From Flavilitoribacter nigricans DSM 23189 = NBRC 102662 (GTDB taxonomy: Bacteria; Bacteroidota; Bacteroidia; Chitinophagales; Saprospiraceae), in the NCBI RefSeq assembly GCF_002646595.1, contig NZ_PDUD01000026.1:124001-188000 (forward strand): a DNA stretch of 64,000 bases, read 5' to 3'. The notes under the pieces are model-generated. The model made no database searches and was not told the origin of the DNA. It saw nothing but the letters and a program-made list of their open reading frames with translations. The position numbers and the translations under genes were made by a program. Of this stretch, positions 18,801-27,524 are shown one piece after another. Every line of letters starts with the position of its first letter. Position 1 is the stretch's first letter.

Positions 18801-19856
18801 CTAGAAAGTAGTGGCGTATTTGATCAGCAGCTGCTGGGTCATACTCACCCGCCGGCCGGTCACCGGATTGCCTTCTTCGTCCTTGCGGATCCCGGACGGA
18901 AATTCGTAATCCGTGATCTGTACCTTCACATCGTGATCGTAAAAAACATTCACCAAAAAGGCCAGCTGGATATTTTTGAGGATCTTCAGGTTGACCTCAT
19001 TCGTCCAGTCCACGTCGATATTCTGCGGTTCCCGCACGTAGTTGGAGAAGAGCGTCAGCGCGGAAGTAACCGTCATTTTTTCCTCCATAAAATTACTGGA
19101 ATAGTTCATCCGCAGCAGGGAGCCTAACTGGGCATCGACATTGTCATAATCCACATACCGGCCATCCACCTGCATGCCCCGAACCGGGTTACCGTGCACT
19201 CCGCGGGCAGCGATATCATTGTCGGCCACAATGATAAACTTACCGCCCACCGGCGAATAGTAAATGGACAGATTTTCGGCCGGGTTATAATCAATACCCA
19301 CCGACAGGGTGATCGTAGCCGGAGAGAATAATTTGGACTGTAAAGGATCGCCTTCGTAGGTGGTATCAATACTCGTAATATCGCTCAGATAAAAACCGGG
19401 GTAGGACTTCGGGCCTTCAAAGGTTTTGGTCAGCTGACTCAGAAAAGAGAGGTTGGCCGCATAATTGAACTTGGAAGTATCGGCCGCCTTAAAACCGATC
19501 TTGGAGTTGAATCGCAGCTCGTCGATCGCTTTCTGAAAAGGGATCTTATCGCTGGTGCCCTGTGCAATGATGCCCGAACCGAGCCGCTGGATACCAAACT
19601 GCCAGGAGACGGTATTATCCCAGGCGAGGCGTTTCTTTTTAAATTTCGCAAAATAATTGACCGCTCCTCCAAAACCGAGGCGGTTCTGTCCGGCGCCTAC
19701 CTTGGGATTGATCTGCAGTAGCTGGGACATATCAACCCCCAGTCCGGCACCGTGCCGCCAGCCGTCGGGCACCTCTTTTTTATCCTGTGCGGAAAGCGAA
19801 TGGAATGACCCAATAAAAATGCTGAGGAGGACAAATACAAAGGTCTTTGATCTCAT
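18801..19856 (-). CDS. DUF3078-type outer-membrane-associated protein
   Basis: 351 aa with a signal peptide (cleavage near LSAQ, residue 24). The mature part has alternating hydrophobic beta strands and the features of DUF3078 proteins: WRHGAGLGVDMSQLLQINP near the start, WDNTVSWQFGIQRLG, then DELRFNSKIGFKA. It ends in aromatic ATTF, as beta-barrel proteins usually do. The function is unknown; an outer membrane location is inferred. It lies between the mscS cluster and polA on the same strand. Confidence 0.8.
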   Translation of the reverse strand: MRSKTFVFVLLSIFIGSFHSLSAQDKKEVPDGWRHGAGLGVDMSQLLQINPKVGAGQNRLGFGGAVNYFAKFKKKRLAWDNTVSWQFGIQRLGSGIIAQGTSDKIPFQKAIDELRFNSKIGFKAADTSKFNYAANLSFLSQLTKTFEGPKSYPGFYLSDITSIDTTYEGDPLQSKLFSPATITLSVGIDYNPAENLSIYYSPVGGKFIIVADNDIAARGVHGNPVRGMQVDGRYVDYDNVDAQLGSLLRMNYSSNFMEEKMTVTSALTLFSNYVREPQNIDVDWTNEVNLKILKNIQLAFLVNVFYDHDVKVQITDYEFPSGIRKDEEGNPVTGRRVSMTQQLLIKYATTF

Positions 19857-19907
19857 ATGGATTGCTTTAATTCGGTGTTCAATTCAAAGCGCGCATAATA
19901 GCTCAAA

Positions 19908-19951
19908 TAAAAAAAATGAGGTTTACTAAACTGGGTCAGTTTAGTAAACCT
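19908..19951 (-). terminator. Minus-strand intrinsic terminator after the mechanosensitive channel
   Basis: A 15-bp perfect stem (19919-19933 with 19937-19951) has a GGT loop. The A-run at 19908-19917 reads as a T-run on the minus strand. It ends transcripts of the mscS cluster before the DUF3078 gene. Confidence 0.88.
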
Positions 19952-19986
19952 GGCTACAAAAATTTATTTTGTTGGTTAGGAGATGA

Positions 19987-20811
19987 TCAGCCTTGGTCGT
20001 GTACGGAAAGAGATTCCGTGGTGAGTTTACTCAGTGGGATGATCGTACGCATGGCTCCCGAGCGCAGCGTCAGGGAAGTATTGTCGATCTCGATCACTTC
20101 GCCCTTCACTCCGTCTACGGTAATTACGTCACCGATCTTGATCTTATCCTTATTATAGAAGGAAGAAAGGAAGTTGGCTACCAGATTCCGGGATGCCAGA
20201 CCGTAACCAATAGCGAAGGCAAAAATGATGCCCGCCAGGATGATGGAAATATTCTGCTCGATGAAGGTGGTCTCGATATTGCCCTGCTTGAGGGCCATCA
20301 TGATAATGTTGATGAAGACAAAGTAAAATACGGCCGTACTGATCACTCCCGCGGCGGGAATGCCGAGCGATTCGCAGGTGGTTTTGATCAGGTTTTTCAG
20401 CAGGTCGGCCACGATCAGACCGATCACCAGTACGATGAAAGCCGCGATTGCATTGGGAATGTAATTGAGTAGTTCACCCATTAAATTGGAGATCACCGCC
20501 ATCCCCAGCACGTCGGTAGCAGCGATGATAAAAATGAAGAGCAGCAAATAGTAAATGATCTTCGGAATCAGCGTACTCGGTGTGATCTTGATGTTGTTCT
20601 TATAGAACAGGTCGATCTCATTAAGCCGGTTGGCCAGCCGGTCTATACCGATCGTTTTCAGGAGCTTGCGGAGGAATTTGGCGATCAGTTTGGAGATAAT
20701 GAAACCAATGACCAAAAGCAACAGGGCGCCCACCAGATTATCGATGACGCCCAAAAAGTTGCGACCCAGCTCTTCCAGCACGCTGAAATTAGCTTGTAAA
20801 TATAGATTCAT
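19987..20811 (-). CDS. mscS: Small-conductance mechanosensitive channel family protein
   Basis: 274 aa. Four to five hydrophobic segments (for example VGALLLLVIGFIISKLIA, IIYYLLLFIFIIAAT, IAAFIVLVIGLIVADLL, ISIILAGIIFAFAIGYGL) lead into an MscS-type beta domain (KIGDVITVDGVKGEVIEIDNTS, then MRTIIPLSKL). The truncated C-terminus lacks the full cytoplasmic alpha/beta domain of E. coli MscS and resembles the conserved-TM-helix subfamily. Role: tension-gated release of solutes on osmotic downshock. It is the last gene of a minus-strand cluster with a 91-aa protein and an ECF sigma factor. Confidence 0.85.
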   Translation of the reverse strand: MNLYLQANFSVLEELGRNFLGVIDNLVGALLLLVIGFIISKLIAKFLRKLLKTIGIDRLANRLNEIDLFYKNNIKITPSTLIPKIIYYLLLFIFIIAATDVLGMAVISNLMGELLNYIPNAIAAFIVLVIGLIVADLLKNLIKTTCESLGIPAAGVISTAVFYFVFINIIMMALKQGNIETTFIEQNISIILAGIIFAFAIGYGLASRNLVANFLSSFYNKDKIKIGDVITVDGVKGEVIEIDNTSLTLRSGAMRTIIPLSKLTTESLSVHDQG

Positions 20812-20863
20812 GTTAATGGGTTTGAAGTATGGGTGCTTTTTCTAATACGCTTGTGTGGTAGAC

Positions 20864-21139
20864 CTACCGGATTCCCCGGTCCAGGTCCGCAGGCCCTTTC
20901 GGCCCGTTCTCATCTCTGCCGGTTGATGGAGGTAGCTGCTCGTGCGGGTTATTGGTTTTCACCTTTCCCCCGCCGGAAGTTACAACCATCATATCAAAAA
21001 ACCGCGGCACATAGATCTCTACGATATTCCCGATGAATCGAAACAGATCCATACTACCATTCAAATCGGCTTTTATCCGGTCTATCTCCGGTTTATACCG
21101 CTCCTCGTCTTCTTGCTGTAATCGTTGAAAATTGTTCAT
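20864..21139 (-). CDS. Small conserved-looking protein between ECF sigma and mscS
   Basis: 91 aa. The first 35 residues are charged and helical (QRLQQEDEERYKPEIDRIK). An amphipathic or membrane-associating segment follows (LFRFIGNIVEIYVPRFFDMMV), then a Gly/Pro/Asn-rich tail that looks disordered. It lies 52 bp upstream of the channel and 84 bp downstream of the sigma factor, on the same strand, so it is probably in one operon. I do not know a function; a modulator of the sigma factor or channel is possible but unproven. Confidence 0.65.
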   Translation of the reverse strand: MNNFQRLQQEDEERYKPEIDRIKADLNGSMDLFRFIGNIVEIYVPRFFDMMVVTSGGGKVKTNNPHEQLPPSTGRDENGPKGPADLDRGIR

Positions 21140-21223
21140 TGATGGCTGTTTTGTACCGGCTTCCGCCGGCTTTTTTGAATTCCGGAAATAGCCGGTAATT
21201 CAGGTTAATACATCATCAGCCCG

Positions 21224-21805
21224 TCACGAAAAAGGCTCCTGAAACAACTCCCGCTTGGTTCGTTGAGCCCGCTCCTTGGCACGCTTGATCTGCATCTTAA
21301 CGGCACTTTCCGTTTTTCCCAAAATTTCTGCGATATCCTTGATGGATAGTTCATCCTGATATTTCATCAACAGGATGGTCTTATCCCCAATAGAGATCTC
21401 ATCCAGTACTTCTCTTAACTGTCTTACTTCCATTTGCAGCAATTCCTCGTCGATCTCCGGCCCGTCATCCGCTACATCCGCAACCTTTTCCATTTCATCG
21501 GAAAAAATATCCTGCTTTTTCATTTTCCGGATGTAATCAATGCAGTAATTATAAGTGATCGAATACACCCAGGTAGAGAATTTGGATTTTTCGCCGAATC
21601 GGGATAGGTTCAAAAATATCTTGGTAAAGATCTCCTGCGTAGCATCTTTGGCCAGCGCTTCATCTTTCAATAGCGAAATACACTTGCTGAAAATTTTGGT
21701 AGCATACCGGTTATACAGCAAGCTGAAGCAATTGGAAGCCTGCGATTCGAGGTAACTGTGGATCACCTCGATATCTTTCATGTCTTTGTTGCAAGTCTGT
21801 TTCAA
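21224..21805 (-). CDS. ECF-type RNA polymerase sigma factor
   Basis: 193 aa (185 if the internal ATG at 21781 is used, which gives MKDIEVIHSYL). Region 2 contains DEALAKDATQEIFTKIF and region 4 contains LLMKYQDELSIKDIAEILGKTESAVKMQIKRAKERA. There is no adjacent classical anti-sigma gene, only the 91-aa protein and the MscS-like channel, an arrangement that suggests regulation tied to the envelope or osmotic state. It is first in the minus-strand cluster. Confidence 0.9.
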   Translation of the reverse strand: MKQTCNKDMKDIEVIHSYLESQASNCFSLLYNRYATKIFSKCISLLKDEALAKDATQEIFTKIFLNLSRFGEKSKFSTWVYSITYNYCIDYIRKMKKQDIFSDEMEKVADVADDGPEIDEELLQMEVRQLREVLDEISIGDKTILLMKYQDELSIKDIAEILGKTESAVKMQIKRAKERAQRTKRELFQEPFS

Positions 21806-22146
21806 ACGCTTCCGGGTTGTTAGGTTTAGGTTTATTTAACTAAAACTAAAAGCCTGCGTCTGAAATAGCCAAAAGCCTATGATATTGAGACGCGAAACTT
21901 TGGAAAAGATACATATTAGAACGAAAAAAAGTGAAAAAAATCTTAATACCCGTTAAAATGTGTTAGTAAACGGGATCAATTGCCACCGACAAAGATAATT
22001 TTTTTTTGCCATGCGATCAGGGCGATCGCTGCGCTATTCGGATTCTTATACCCGACAGAACATTCCGGTATGTTTCGTTTTGCCGCTACCAGCCATCTCG
22101 TTCAGAACAGCAACAAGATACTACCCTGGATCTGTCGTCTGGGCCA

Positions 22147-22896
22147 TCACCAGGTGGACCTAAAACCGGACACCATCGCTTCCTGGTATTTTTTCCGGTC
22201 GAATTCGTACAGCATCGGTGCTTTGTGGGCCACCCCCGTACGCCTCTTGTTAGTCGGGATCAGGATATCATAACTGAGCATCCGGCGGCGGAAATTCCGA
22301 CGATCGAGCTTTTTCTCCAGGACCGTTTCGTATAGTGCCTGCAATTCGGACATGGTAAAATGGTCCGGCAGAAGATTCATACCAATGGGTTGATTGTTCA
22401 GCTCTTTTTTGAGGGTAGCGTGGGCCCGCGCCAGGATGTCCCGATGGTCCAGTATAAGCGACGGCAATTCGCTGATCGATCGCCATTCGCAGGATTCCGA
22501 AGTATAGTCCGGCGTAGGTGCTTTTACCTTGGAATATTCCACCAGCGCGTAATAACCGACCGTAACGAACCGCTGCTCAAACCAGTCCCGCAGTTCGGGA
22601 GCAATCACTTCCTGATCCACCATTTTCCGGGCGTGGTCGTTCTCATTACGCGCTACATCTCCGAACAGGTAAAACTGGCGCAAGAATATATTTTCCAGTC
22701 CCGCCCGCCGTTTCAATACTTCCGCCGCTTCGGCATCCACGTCTTTATCGACTTCCACAAAGCCTCCGGGCAGCGCCCACTTGTTCAGGTTCTTAAGTTT
22801 CAGGATCAGGATCTTCAGTTCATTCTCGTGAAATCCGAAAATAACGCAATCAATCGATAAACCGGGATGCAGTTTTTCTACATCAAAATTTTGCAC
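22147..22896 (-). CDS. NrtR-like transcriptional regulator: degenerate Nudix domain plus winged helix
   Basis: 249 aa, GTG start. Residues about 8-150 form a Nudix fold (FGFHENELKILILKLKN, WALPGGFVEVDKDVDAEAA), but the catalytic REUxEE helix reads EVLKRRAGL, so hydrolase activity is probably lost. Residues about 165-249 form the winged-helix part typical of NrtR-type regulators (FTMSELQALYETVLEKKLDRRNFRRRML, then RRTGVAHKAPMLYEFD). Members sense ADP-ribose-like or sugar-nucleotide ligands. It is divergent from the DUF819 gene, a plausible target. Confidence 0.82.
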   Translation of the reverse strand: MQNFDVEKLHPGLSIDCVIFGFHENELKILILKLKNLNKWALPGGFVEVDKDVDAEAAEVLKRRAGLENIFLRQFYLFGDVARNENDHARKMVDQEVIAPELRDWFEQRFVTVGYYALVEYSKVKAPTPDYTSESCEWRSISELPSLILDHRDILARAHATLKKELNNQPIGMNLLPDHFTMSELQALYETVLEKKLDRRNFRRRMLSYDILIPTNKRRTGVAHKAPMLYEFDRKKYQEAMVSGFRSTW

Positions 22897-22910
22897 GTGT
22901 TCTTTTTTTA

Positions 22911-22918
22911 CAAAGCTA
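22911..22918 (-). promoter_or_regulatory. -7 promoter box of the Nudix regulator gene
   Basis: Reads TAGCTTTG on the minus strand, an exact TAnnTTTG match, 15 bp before the GTG start at 22896. The promoter is inferred from the phylum consensus. Confidence 0.5.
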
Positions 22919-22980
22919 AAAAACTGTAGATAAACCTTTTCTCATATTTTAACTACTTTGTGAATCGCAAACTACCCAAT

Positions 22981-24138
22981 ATGTTCGATCAACCTCTCTA
23001 CGTTCTGGGCGTGTTATGTCTCAGTACTCTGCTCAGCGAATGGCTGGTGCGCCGAACTTTTCTCCGACACCTGGGCACCGCGCTGGTGGTGATCGTCATG
23101 GTGGCCATTCTGGCCAATATCGGGCTGGTTCCTTCCGCTTCCCAGGGTTCACCCGTTTACGACGGCATCTTTACTTACCTCGCGCCCCTTTCCATTTTTT
23201 TCCTTTTGCTCGATGTCAATCTGGACAGCATCCGTAAGGCCGGAGCGCCCATGTTGATCCTTTTTGGGATCGGCAGTCTGGGCACCATGCTCGGGGTTAT
23301 GGCGGGTATGCACCTGATAGACGGTGCCGAACAATTTGGTGAATTCTACCCGGCAATCAGTGGCATGTTTACCGGCACGTATACCGGCGGCAGCGTTAAC
23401 TTCAATGCCGTTGCCATCCATTACAATATGATGGAAGAAGGGGTCATGTATGCCGGCATGGTAGCCGTAGATAATATCATCACCGCACTTTGGATGATCA
23501 TTACCCTCACCATACCCCTGCTGTACCGGCGCTGGAAAAAACAACCCGTAGGTGAGCCGATCGCAAGCCCATCCACCGGGGAGGAATACGAAGCGATCGA
23601 AGAGGAGCCGATCAGCATCATGTCGCTCAGCATTCTGCTGAGTCTCGGGCTGTTCAGTCTGTTATTCTCTAATCTTACGGCCGACTGGCTGGCCGGTATG
23701 GGTATCAACTTTCCGTCCATCCTTATCCTGACCACTATTGCACTCGTCCTCGCCCAGATACCGGCCATCCAGCGTCTGAGTGGCGGGCATATTCTGGCCC
23801 TGTTCAGTGTCTATCTGTTTCTGGCGGTGATCGGCGCATTCTGTGAATTTGCCGCCCTGGGTGAAATGGGGGACCTGGCACTTAGCTTACTGGTGCTGGT
23901 CGTGACCATCGTCATCGTCCACGGTCTGCTAGTATTCGGGGTGGCTGCGTTGGGAAAACTGGACTGGGATGTAGCGGCGGTCGCTTCCCAGGCTAATATC
24001 GGTGGTTCTTCCTCCGCTCTGGCCCTGGCCAAAAGTCTCAACCGTATGGACCTGTACCTGCCGGGGATTTTGGTGGGTGCGCTGGGTAATGGCCTCGGCA
24101 CTTATCTCGGTTTCCTGGTTGCCGGTTGGTTGGGATGA
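22981..24138 (+). CDS. DUF819 family membrane protein
   Basis: 385 aa from the ATG at 22981; an in-frame GTG at 22960 would add seven residues but lies inside a possible promoter box. About ten transmembrane segments in two halves; the family features MFTGTYTGGSVNFNAVA and VASQANIGGSSSALALAKSL are conserved. DUF819 proteins are predicted transporters of unknown substrate. It is transcribed divergently from the Nudix-type regulator, so regulation by that protein is a reasonable inference. Confidence 0.85.
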   Translation: MFDQPLYVLGVLCLSTLLSEWLVRRTFLRHLGTALVVIVMVAILANIGLVPSASQGSPVYDGIFTYLAPLSIFFLLLDVNLDSIRKAGAPMLILFGIGSLGTMLGVMAGMHLIDGAEQFGEFYPAISGMFTGTYTGGSVNFNAVAIHYNMMEEGVMYAGMVAVDNIITALWMIITLTIPLLYRRWKKQPVGEPIASPSTGEEYEAIEEEPISIMSLSILLSLGLFSLLFSNLTADWLAGMGINFPSILILTTIALVLAQIPAIQRLSGGHILALFSVYLFLAVIGAFCEFAALGEMGDLALSLLVLVVTIVIVHGLLVFGVAALGKLDWDVAAVASQANIGGSSSALALAKSLNRMDLYLPGILVGALGNGLGTYLGFLVAGWLG

Positions 24139-24300
24139 GCCCGGTCCCGGCAGTAGCTACCCGTTGCAGGTATCGGCCCGGCAACAACCTGCTGAGGATT
24201 TTGGGCCTGATTTGAATCCCTTCCCGGATCCGGGCAGTATAATGGAGTAGGTATTGATCGGAATTATTCATTTTGCAGCCACTTAAGGCCATGATTTCCA

Positions 24301-24308
24301 TAACTTTG
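24301..24308 (+). promoter_or_regulatory. -7 promoter box upstream of the EAD11-like gene
   Basis: TAACTTTG fits TAnnTTTG exactly and lies 28 bp before the ATG at 24337. TTTTG at 24271 is the nearest -33-like element but is spaced a little too far away. Confidence 0.5.
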
Positions 24309-24336
24309 CAGGCAAGATGATCAAAAGTTTAGTTTG

Positions 24337-24846
24337 ATGAAGGAAAAACTCCAGAATTTTATTGCCCTCGGAAATACCGCCGAAGCGATCCAACAACTGC
24401 GGGCGCTCAAACCCGCTCTGGGAGAGAGTTTACAAAATGAAATTACCCTCCAATCCGCCCGCTTCGAATCCTATTCCCGGGACCGGCGGAACGGCGTACT
24501 GTCCAACGAAGAAGAGAATATTCAATTGGCTAGGATTAACGACGCCCTGTTGGGCATCATCCAGCAGTTGCCCGCTGAGATTCCCGGCATCCCCTCCCGG
24601 AAAACCAGTGCCATGAAGTGGGGTGGGATCATCGTTGGCGCTATTACCCTATTGGCCGCAATTGCCGAGTTGAGCGGCTACAGCCTGCGGGATCTTTTCC
24701 AGGCAGACACTCCGCCCCCTATTCAACAGGAAACCCATGGAAATCAAAGTCCGGCAGTGATCGGTGATGATACCGAGATCAACTACAACAATAACTGGGG
24801 AGACGAAGCGGAAGAAGAAAAAGCGGACACTACCCAAAAACAGTAA
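24337..24846 (+). CDS. Membrane protein with N-terminal effector-associated domain 11 (EAD11)-like region
   Basis: 169 aa. Residues 1-80 look like EAD11: MKEKLQNFIALGNTAEAI, then LQNEITLQSARFESYSRD and a closing helix ending near QQLP. EADs are small death-fold-like adaptor domains found in bacterial conflict and signalling networks. A transmembrane helix follows (about 93-115), then a short tail with GNQSPAV (about 135-141) and an acidic end. There is no effector domain in this chain. The next gene, 4 bp downstream, encodes a secreted TPR protein with two copies of the same GxQSPA motif, suggesting partnership. Confidence 0.75.
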   Translation: MKEKLQNFIALGNTAEAIQQLRALKPALGESLQNEITLQSARFESYSRDRRNGVLSNEEENIQLARINDALLGIIQQLPAEIPGIPSRKTSAMKWGGIIVGAITLLAAIAELSGYSLRDLFQADTPPPIQQETHGNQSPAVIGDDTEINYNNNWGDEAEEEKADTTQKQ

Positions 24847-24850
24847 CGAT

Positions 24851-26782
24851 ATGCGACGCTCCGGTCTTTTTATCCTTTGCCTGTTCTTCTCTCTACCGTT
24901 TTTCGCCCAATCTATCAATCAACAAACTTCGGGTGATCAAAGTCCGGCGGTAGTAGCCGAAAACATTCGCATTACCTACGGTGTGCCGCCCAACATCACA
25001 TTGGAGATCATCAAAGTTTACGAACGGGCAGGTTCTTCCCCCACCCAACGCAATGCCGCGGTGCGGGAGCTGATCAAAAAATACAAAGCGCTGGGGAACA
25101 AAGGAGGCGAACTGAATAAAGCCCAAAGGGCCAATCTGGGCCTTCCGGCCAACAGTCCGCTGGTGAGTATCCTGAACTATGATCTGTTTCTCTCTACCAA
25201 GGGCAACCAGAGTCCGGCCATCTACGCGCCCGGTGGTTACGCCGAGATTTGGTACGGCATCCCCCCGGAAGCGTTCAAGGGGATCTGGAATTTACTGGAA
25301 GACAAACAACTGGCCCTGGAAGATTTTGAAAAGCGATTTCAGGAACAGATTGAGAAATACCGACAACTGGAAGGAGAACTGGCCGCCCGGGCCGACTACG
25401 ATAAGATCGCCGCGCGGGCGAAGGAACAGCTGGAACGGGGCGATTTTGCCGGAGCCGAACGCATACTGGAAGAGGATGTTCTGCGTCACAATAAGGAATC
25501 GGCTTATCGCAATTACCAGGTAGGTACGGTCAAGGAACTGAATCTGAAACCCCGGGAGGCTACTGAATTCTTTATGCTGGCCGCCCTGCTCGACAAGCAA
25601 AATCCTGAATACACGCTCGCCTACGGGCAAAACCTTTTACAGCTGGGAGATTACAAAAACGCGGCCGGGCAGTTTGAGCTATCCCTCGGCAACTTACCGG
25701 CCGAACAGTCACAGGGGGAAGCCGCCGCCCGCCGGTATAATCAACTGGGAGATACTTACCGTAGCCTGGGGCAATACGATCAGGCAATTTATTACCACGA
25801 GCAGGCCCTGAACATCCTGCTGGGACTCGATCAGGAGAGTGAATTCCGGATCGCGAATAACTACAACAACCTCGGACTCGCCTACGTCGGCAAGGGAGAA
25901 ATCAACCGGGGTATCGACTACTACCAACAGGCGCTGGAGATCTACCAGAAGAACCCCGAAGCTTTTTACCCACAGATCGCCATTGGATATAACAATCTGG
26001 GCTCAGCCTACTCCTACCGGCAGGATTTTCCGCAGGCACTGGAGTATTACGAATTTGCCCTGAAAGTACTGCAGGATATCTTCGGCGAAGATCACCCGGC
26101 GGTAGCCACCAGCTACAACAATATCGGGTTTGTTTACGGCAATATGCAGCAACTGGAACGCTCGCTGGAGTATTTCGAGCGGGCATTGAATATACTGCAA
26201 AACATTTACGGCGAATTGCATCCGAATTTTGCCCGTACTTACGGGAATCTCGGCGTGGCCTACGCCTACAAAGGCGATACGGACCTGGCTCTGGAGTATT
26301 ATCGAAAGGTACTCGATATCGACCTCCGGATCTTCCCCGACGGCCATCCGGATATTGCCGATGATCATACCAATATCGGGCAGGCCTATCTGGACAAGAA
26401 AGATTTTCCGGCCGCAATTGATCACTTCCAACAGGCACTGGCAATTGATCTCCAATTTAACGGCCCACACCACCTGCGGATCGCCAGAGACCAGTCTAAT
26501 CTGGGATTCGCATTCCTGGGTCAGCAATCTTACGAACGAGCCGTAGAAAGCTATCAGCAGGCTATTGAAGTGTATAAACAGCTGACGCAGGGCGATCCCC
26601 AAAAGCTGGTCACCATCTTCAATAACCTGGGTGCCGCCTACGCTAAGCTCCGCAATTTCCCCAAGGCGATCGAAGCTCTGGAAAACGCCAAATCACTGGT
26701 CAGTGAGTTCTTTCCCGCCGGGCACCCCTATCTGCAGCAATTTAACCGGGACATTCAGTATTTGCGGGACCAGATGAAATGA
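24851..26782 (+). CDS. Secreted TPR-repeat protein with GxQSPA motifs
   Basis: 643 aa from the ATG at 24851 (an in-frame ATG at 24764 overlaps the upstream gene and would bury the signal peptide). The signal peptide is cleaved near FFAQ (residue 20). GDQSPAV (28-34) and GNQSPAI (about 118-124) echo the motif in the preceding EAD11-like protein. A charged helical stretch (about 150-210) precedes at least eight kinesin-light-chain-like TPRs of about 42 residues (YNNLGLAYVGKGE, YNNLGSAYSYRQD, YNNIGFVYGNMQQ and so on) to the C-terminus. Probably a periplasmic or surface scaffold for protein binding. Confidence 0.85.
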   Translation: MRRSGLFILCLFFSLPFFAQSINQQTSGDQSPAVVAENIRITYGVPPNITLEIIKVYERAGSSPTQRNAAVRELIKKYKALGNKGGELNKAQRANLGLPANSPLVSILNYDLFLSTKGNQSPAIYAPGGYAEIWYGIPPEAFKGIWNLLEDKQLALEDFEKRFQEQIEKYRQLEGELAARADYDKIAARAKEQLERGDFAGAERILEEDVLRHNKESAYRNYQVGTVKELNLKPREATEFFMLAALLDKQNPEYTLAYGQNLLQLGDYKNAAGQFELSLGNLPAEQSQGEAAARRYNQLGDTYRSLGQYDQAIYYHEQALNILLGLDQESEFRIANNYNNLGLAYVGKGEINRGIDYYQQALEIYQKNPEAFYPQIAIGYNNLGSAYSYRQDFPQALEYYEFALKVLQDIFGEDHPAVATSYNNIGFVYGNMQQLERSLEYFERALNILQNIYGELHPNFARTYGNLGVAYAYKGDTDLALEYYRKVLDIDLRIFPDGHPDIADDHTNIGQAYLDKKDFPAAIDHFQQALAIDLQFNGPHHLRIARDQSNLGFAFLGQQSYERAVESYQQAIEVYKQLTQGDPQKLVTIFNNLGAAYAKLRNFPKAIEALENAKSLVSEFFPAGHPYLQQFNRDIQYLRDQMK

Positions 26783-26822
26783 TCATACGCTTAGGTCGAA
26801 CCCTAAACAAGCATTTGACAAT

Positions 26823-27461
26823 ATGGACAAAACCAAATTGGCAGTTGAAGCCTTCGATGACTTCGCCGATCAGTACCAGGAAAAATATATGGACCTGGAA
26901 CTGTACAATGATTCCTTTGATCGCTTTTGCACCCTGATCCCTCAGGATGACGCCGCCGTTCTCGATCTTGCCTGCGGCCCCGGCAATATCACCCACTACC
27001 TTTTGCAACAAAGACCCAACTGGCAGATCCTCGGTACGGACCTTTCCGAAAATATGCTGGCTCTGGCCCGCGCCAATAATCCGAAGGCTCAATTTCAAAT
27101 ACTGGATATGCGGAATACCCGCAACATCGGGCGAAAATTTGAAGGGGTCATCTGTGGTTTTGGGTTGCCCTACCTCAGCCGGGAAGAGGCCATAAAGATG
27201 ATTGGTGACCTTTCTCAGGTACTTGTTCCGGGAGGTATCCTTTATCTCAGCACCATGGAGGATGATTACCAAAAATCCGGGCTCAAAGGGCCCAGCTCGG
27301 GTGAAGGCAAAAAGATCTATATCCATTACCACGAAGAGGGCTATCTTCGTACAGCGCTGGCCGAAAACGGCTTTACCATATTGGATACGAGCCGTATCGA
27401 TTTTCCCCAGCCGGATGGCAGCACCACTGTTGATCTGGTGCTGATTGCCAGGCTGGGATGA
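26823..27461 (+). CDS. Class I SAM-dependent methyltransferase
   Basis: 212 aa. Rossmann-type methyltransferase with motif I VLDLACGPGNIT (about 46-57), the acidic loop after strand 2 (GTDLSENML) and post-motif segments QILDMRN and LSQVLVPGGILYLS. The substrate cannot be told; UbiE/Tam-like enzymes have this layout. It follows the TPR gene by 40 bp on the same strand. Confidence 0.88.
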   Translation: MDKTKLAVEAFDDFADQYQEKYMDLELYNDSFDRFCTLIPQDDAAVLDLACGPGNITHYLLQQRPNWQILGTDLSENMLALARANNPKAQFQILDMRNTRNIGRKFEGVICGFGLPYLSREEAIKMIGDLSQVLVPGGILYLSTMEDDYQKSGLKGPSSGEGKKIYIHYHEEGYLRTALAENGFTILDTSRIDFPQPDGSTTVDLVLIARLG

Positions 27462-27524
27462 ACGGTACCCTGCACCTCACTGCCTATATAAAAACTGTAA
27501 CTTTCAGAGGCATACCCGACCCTT

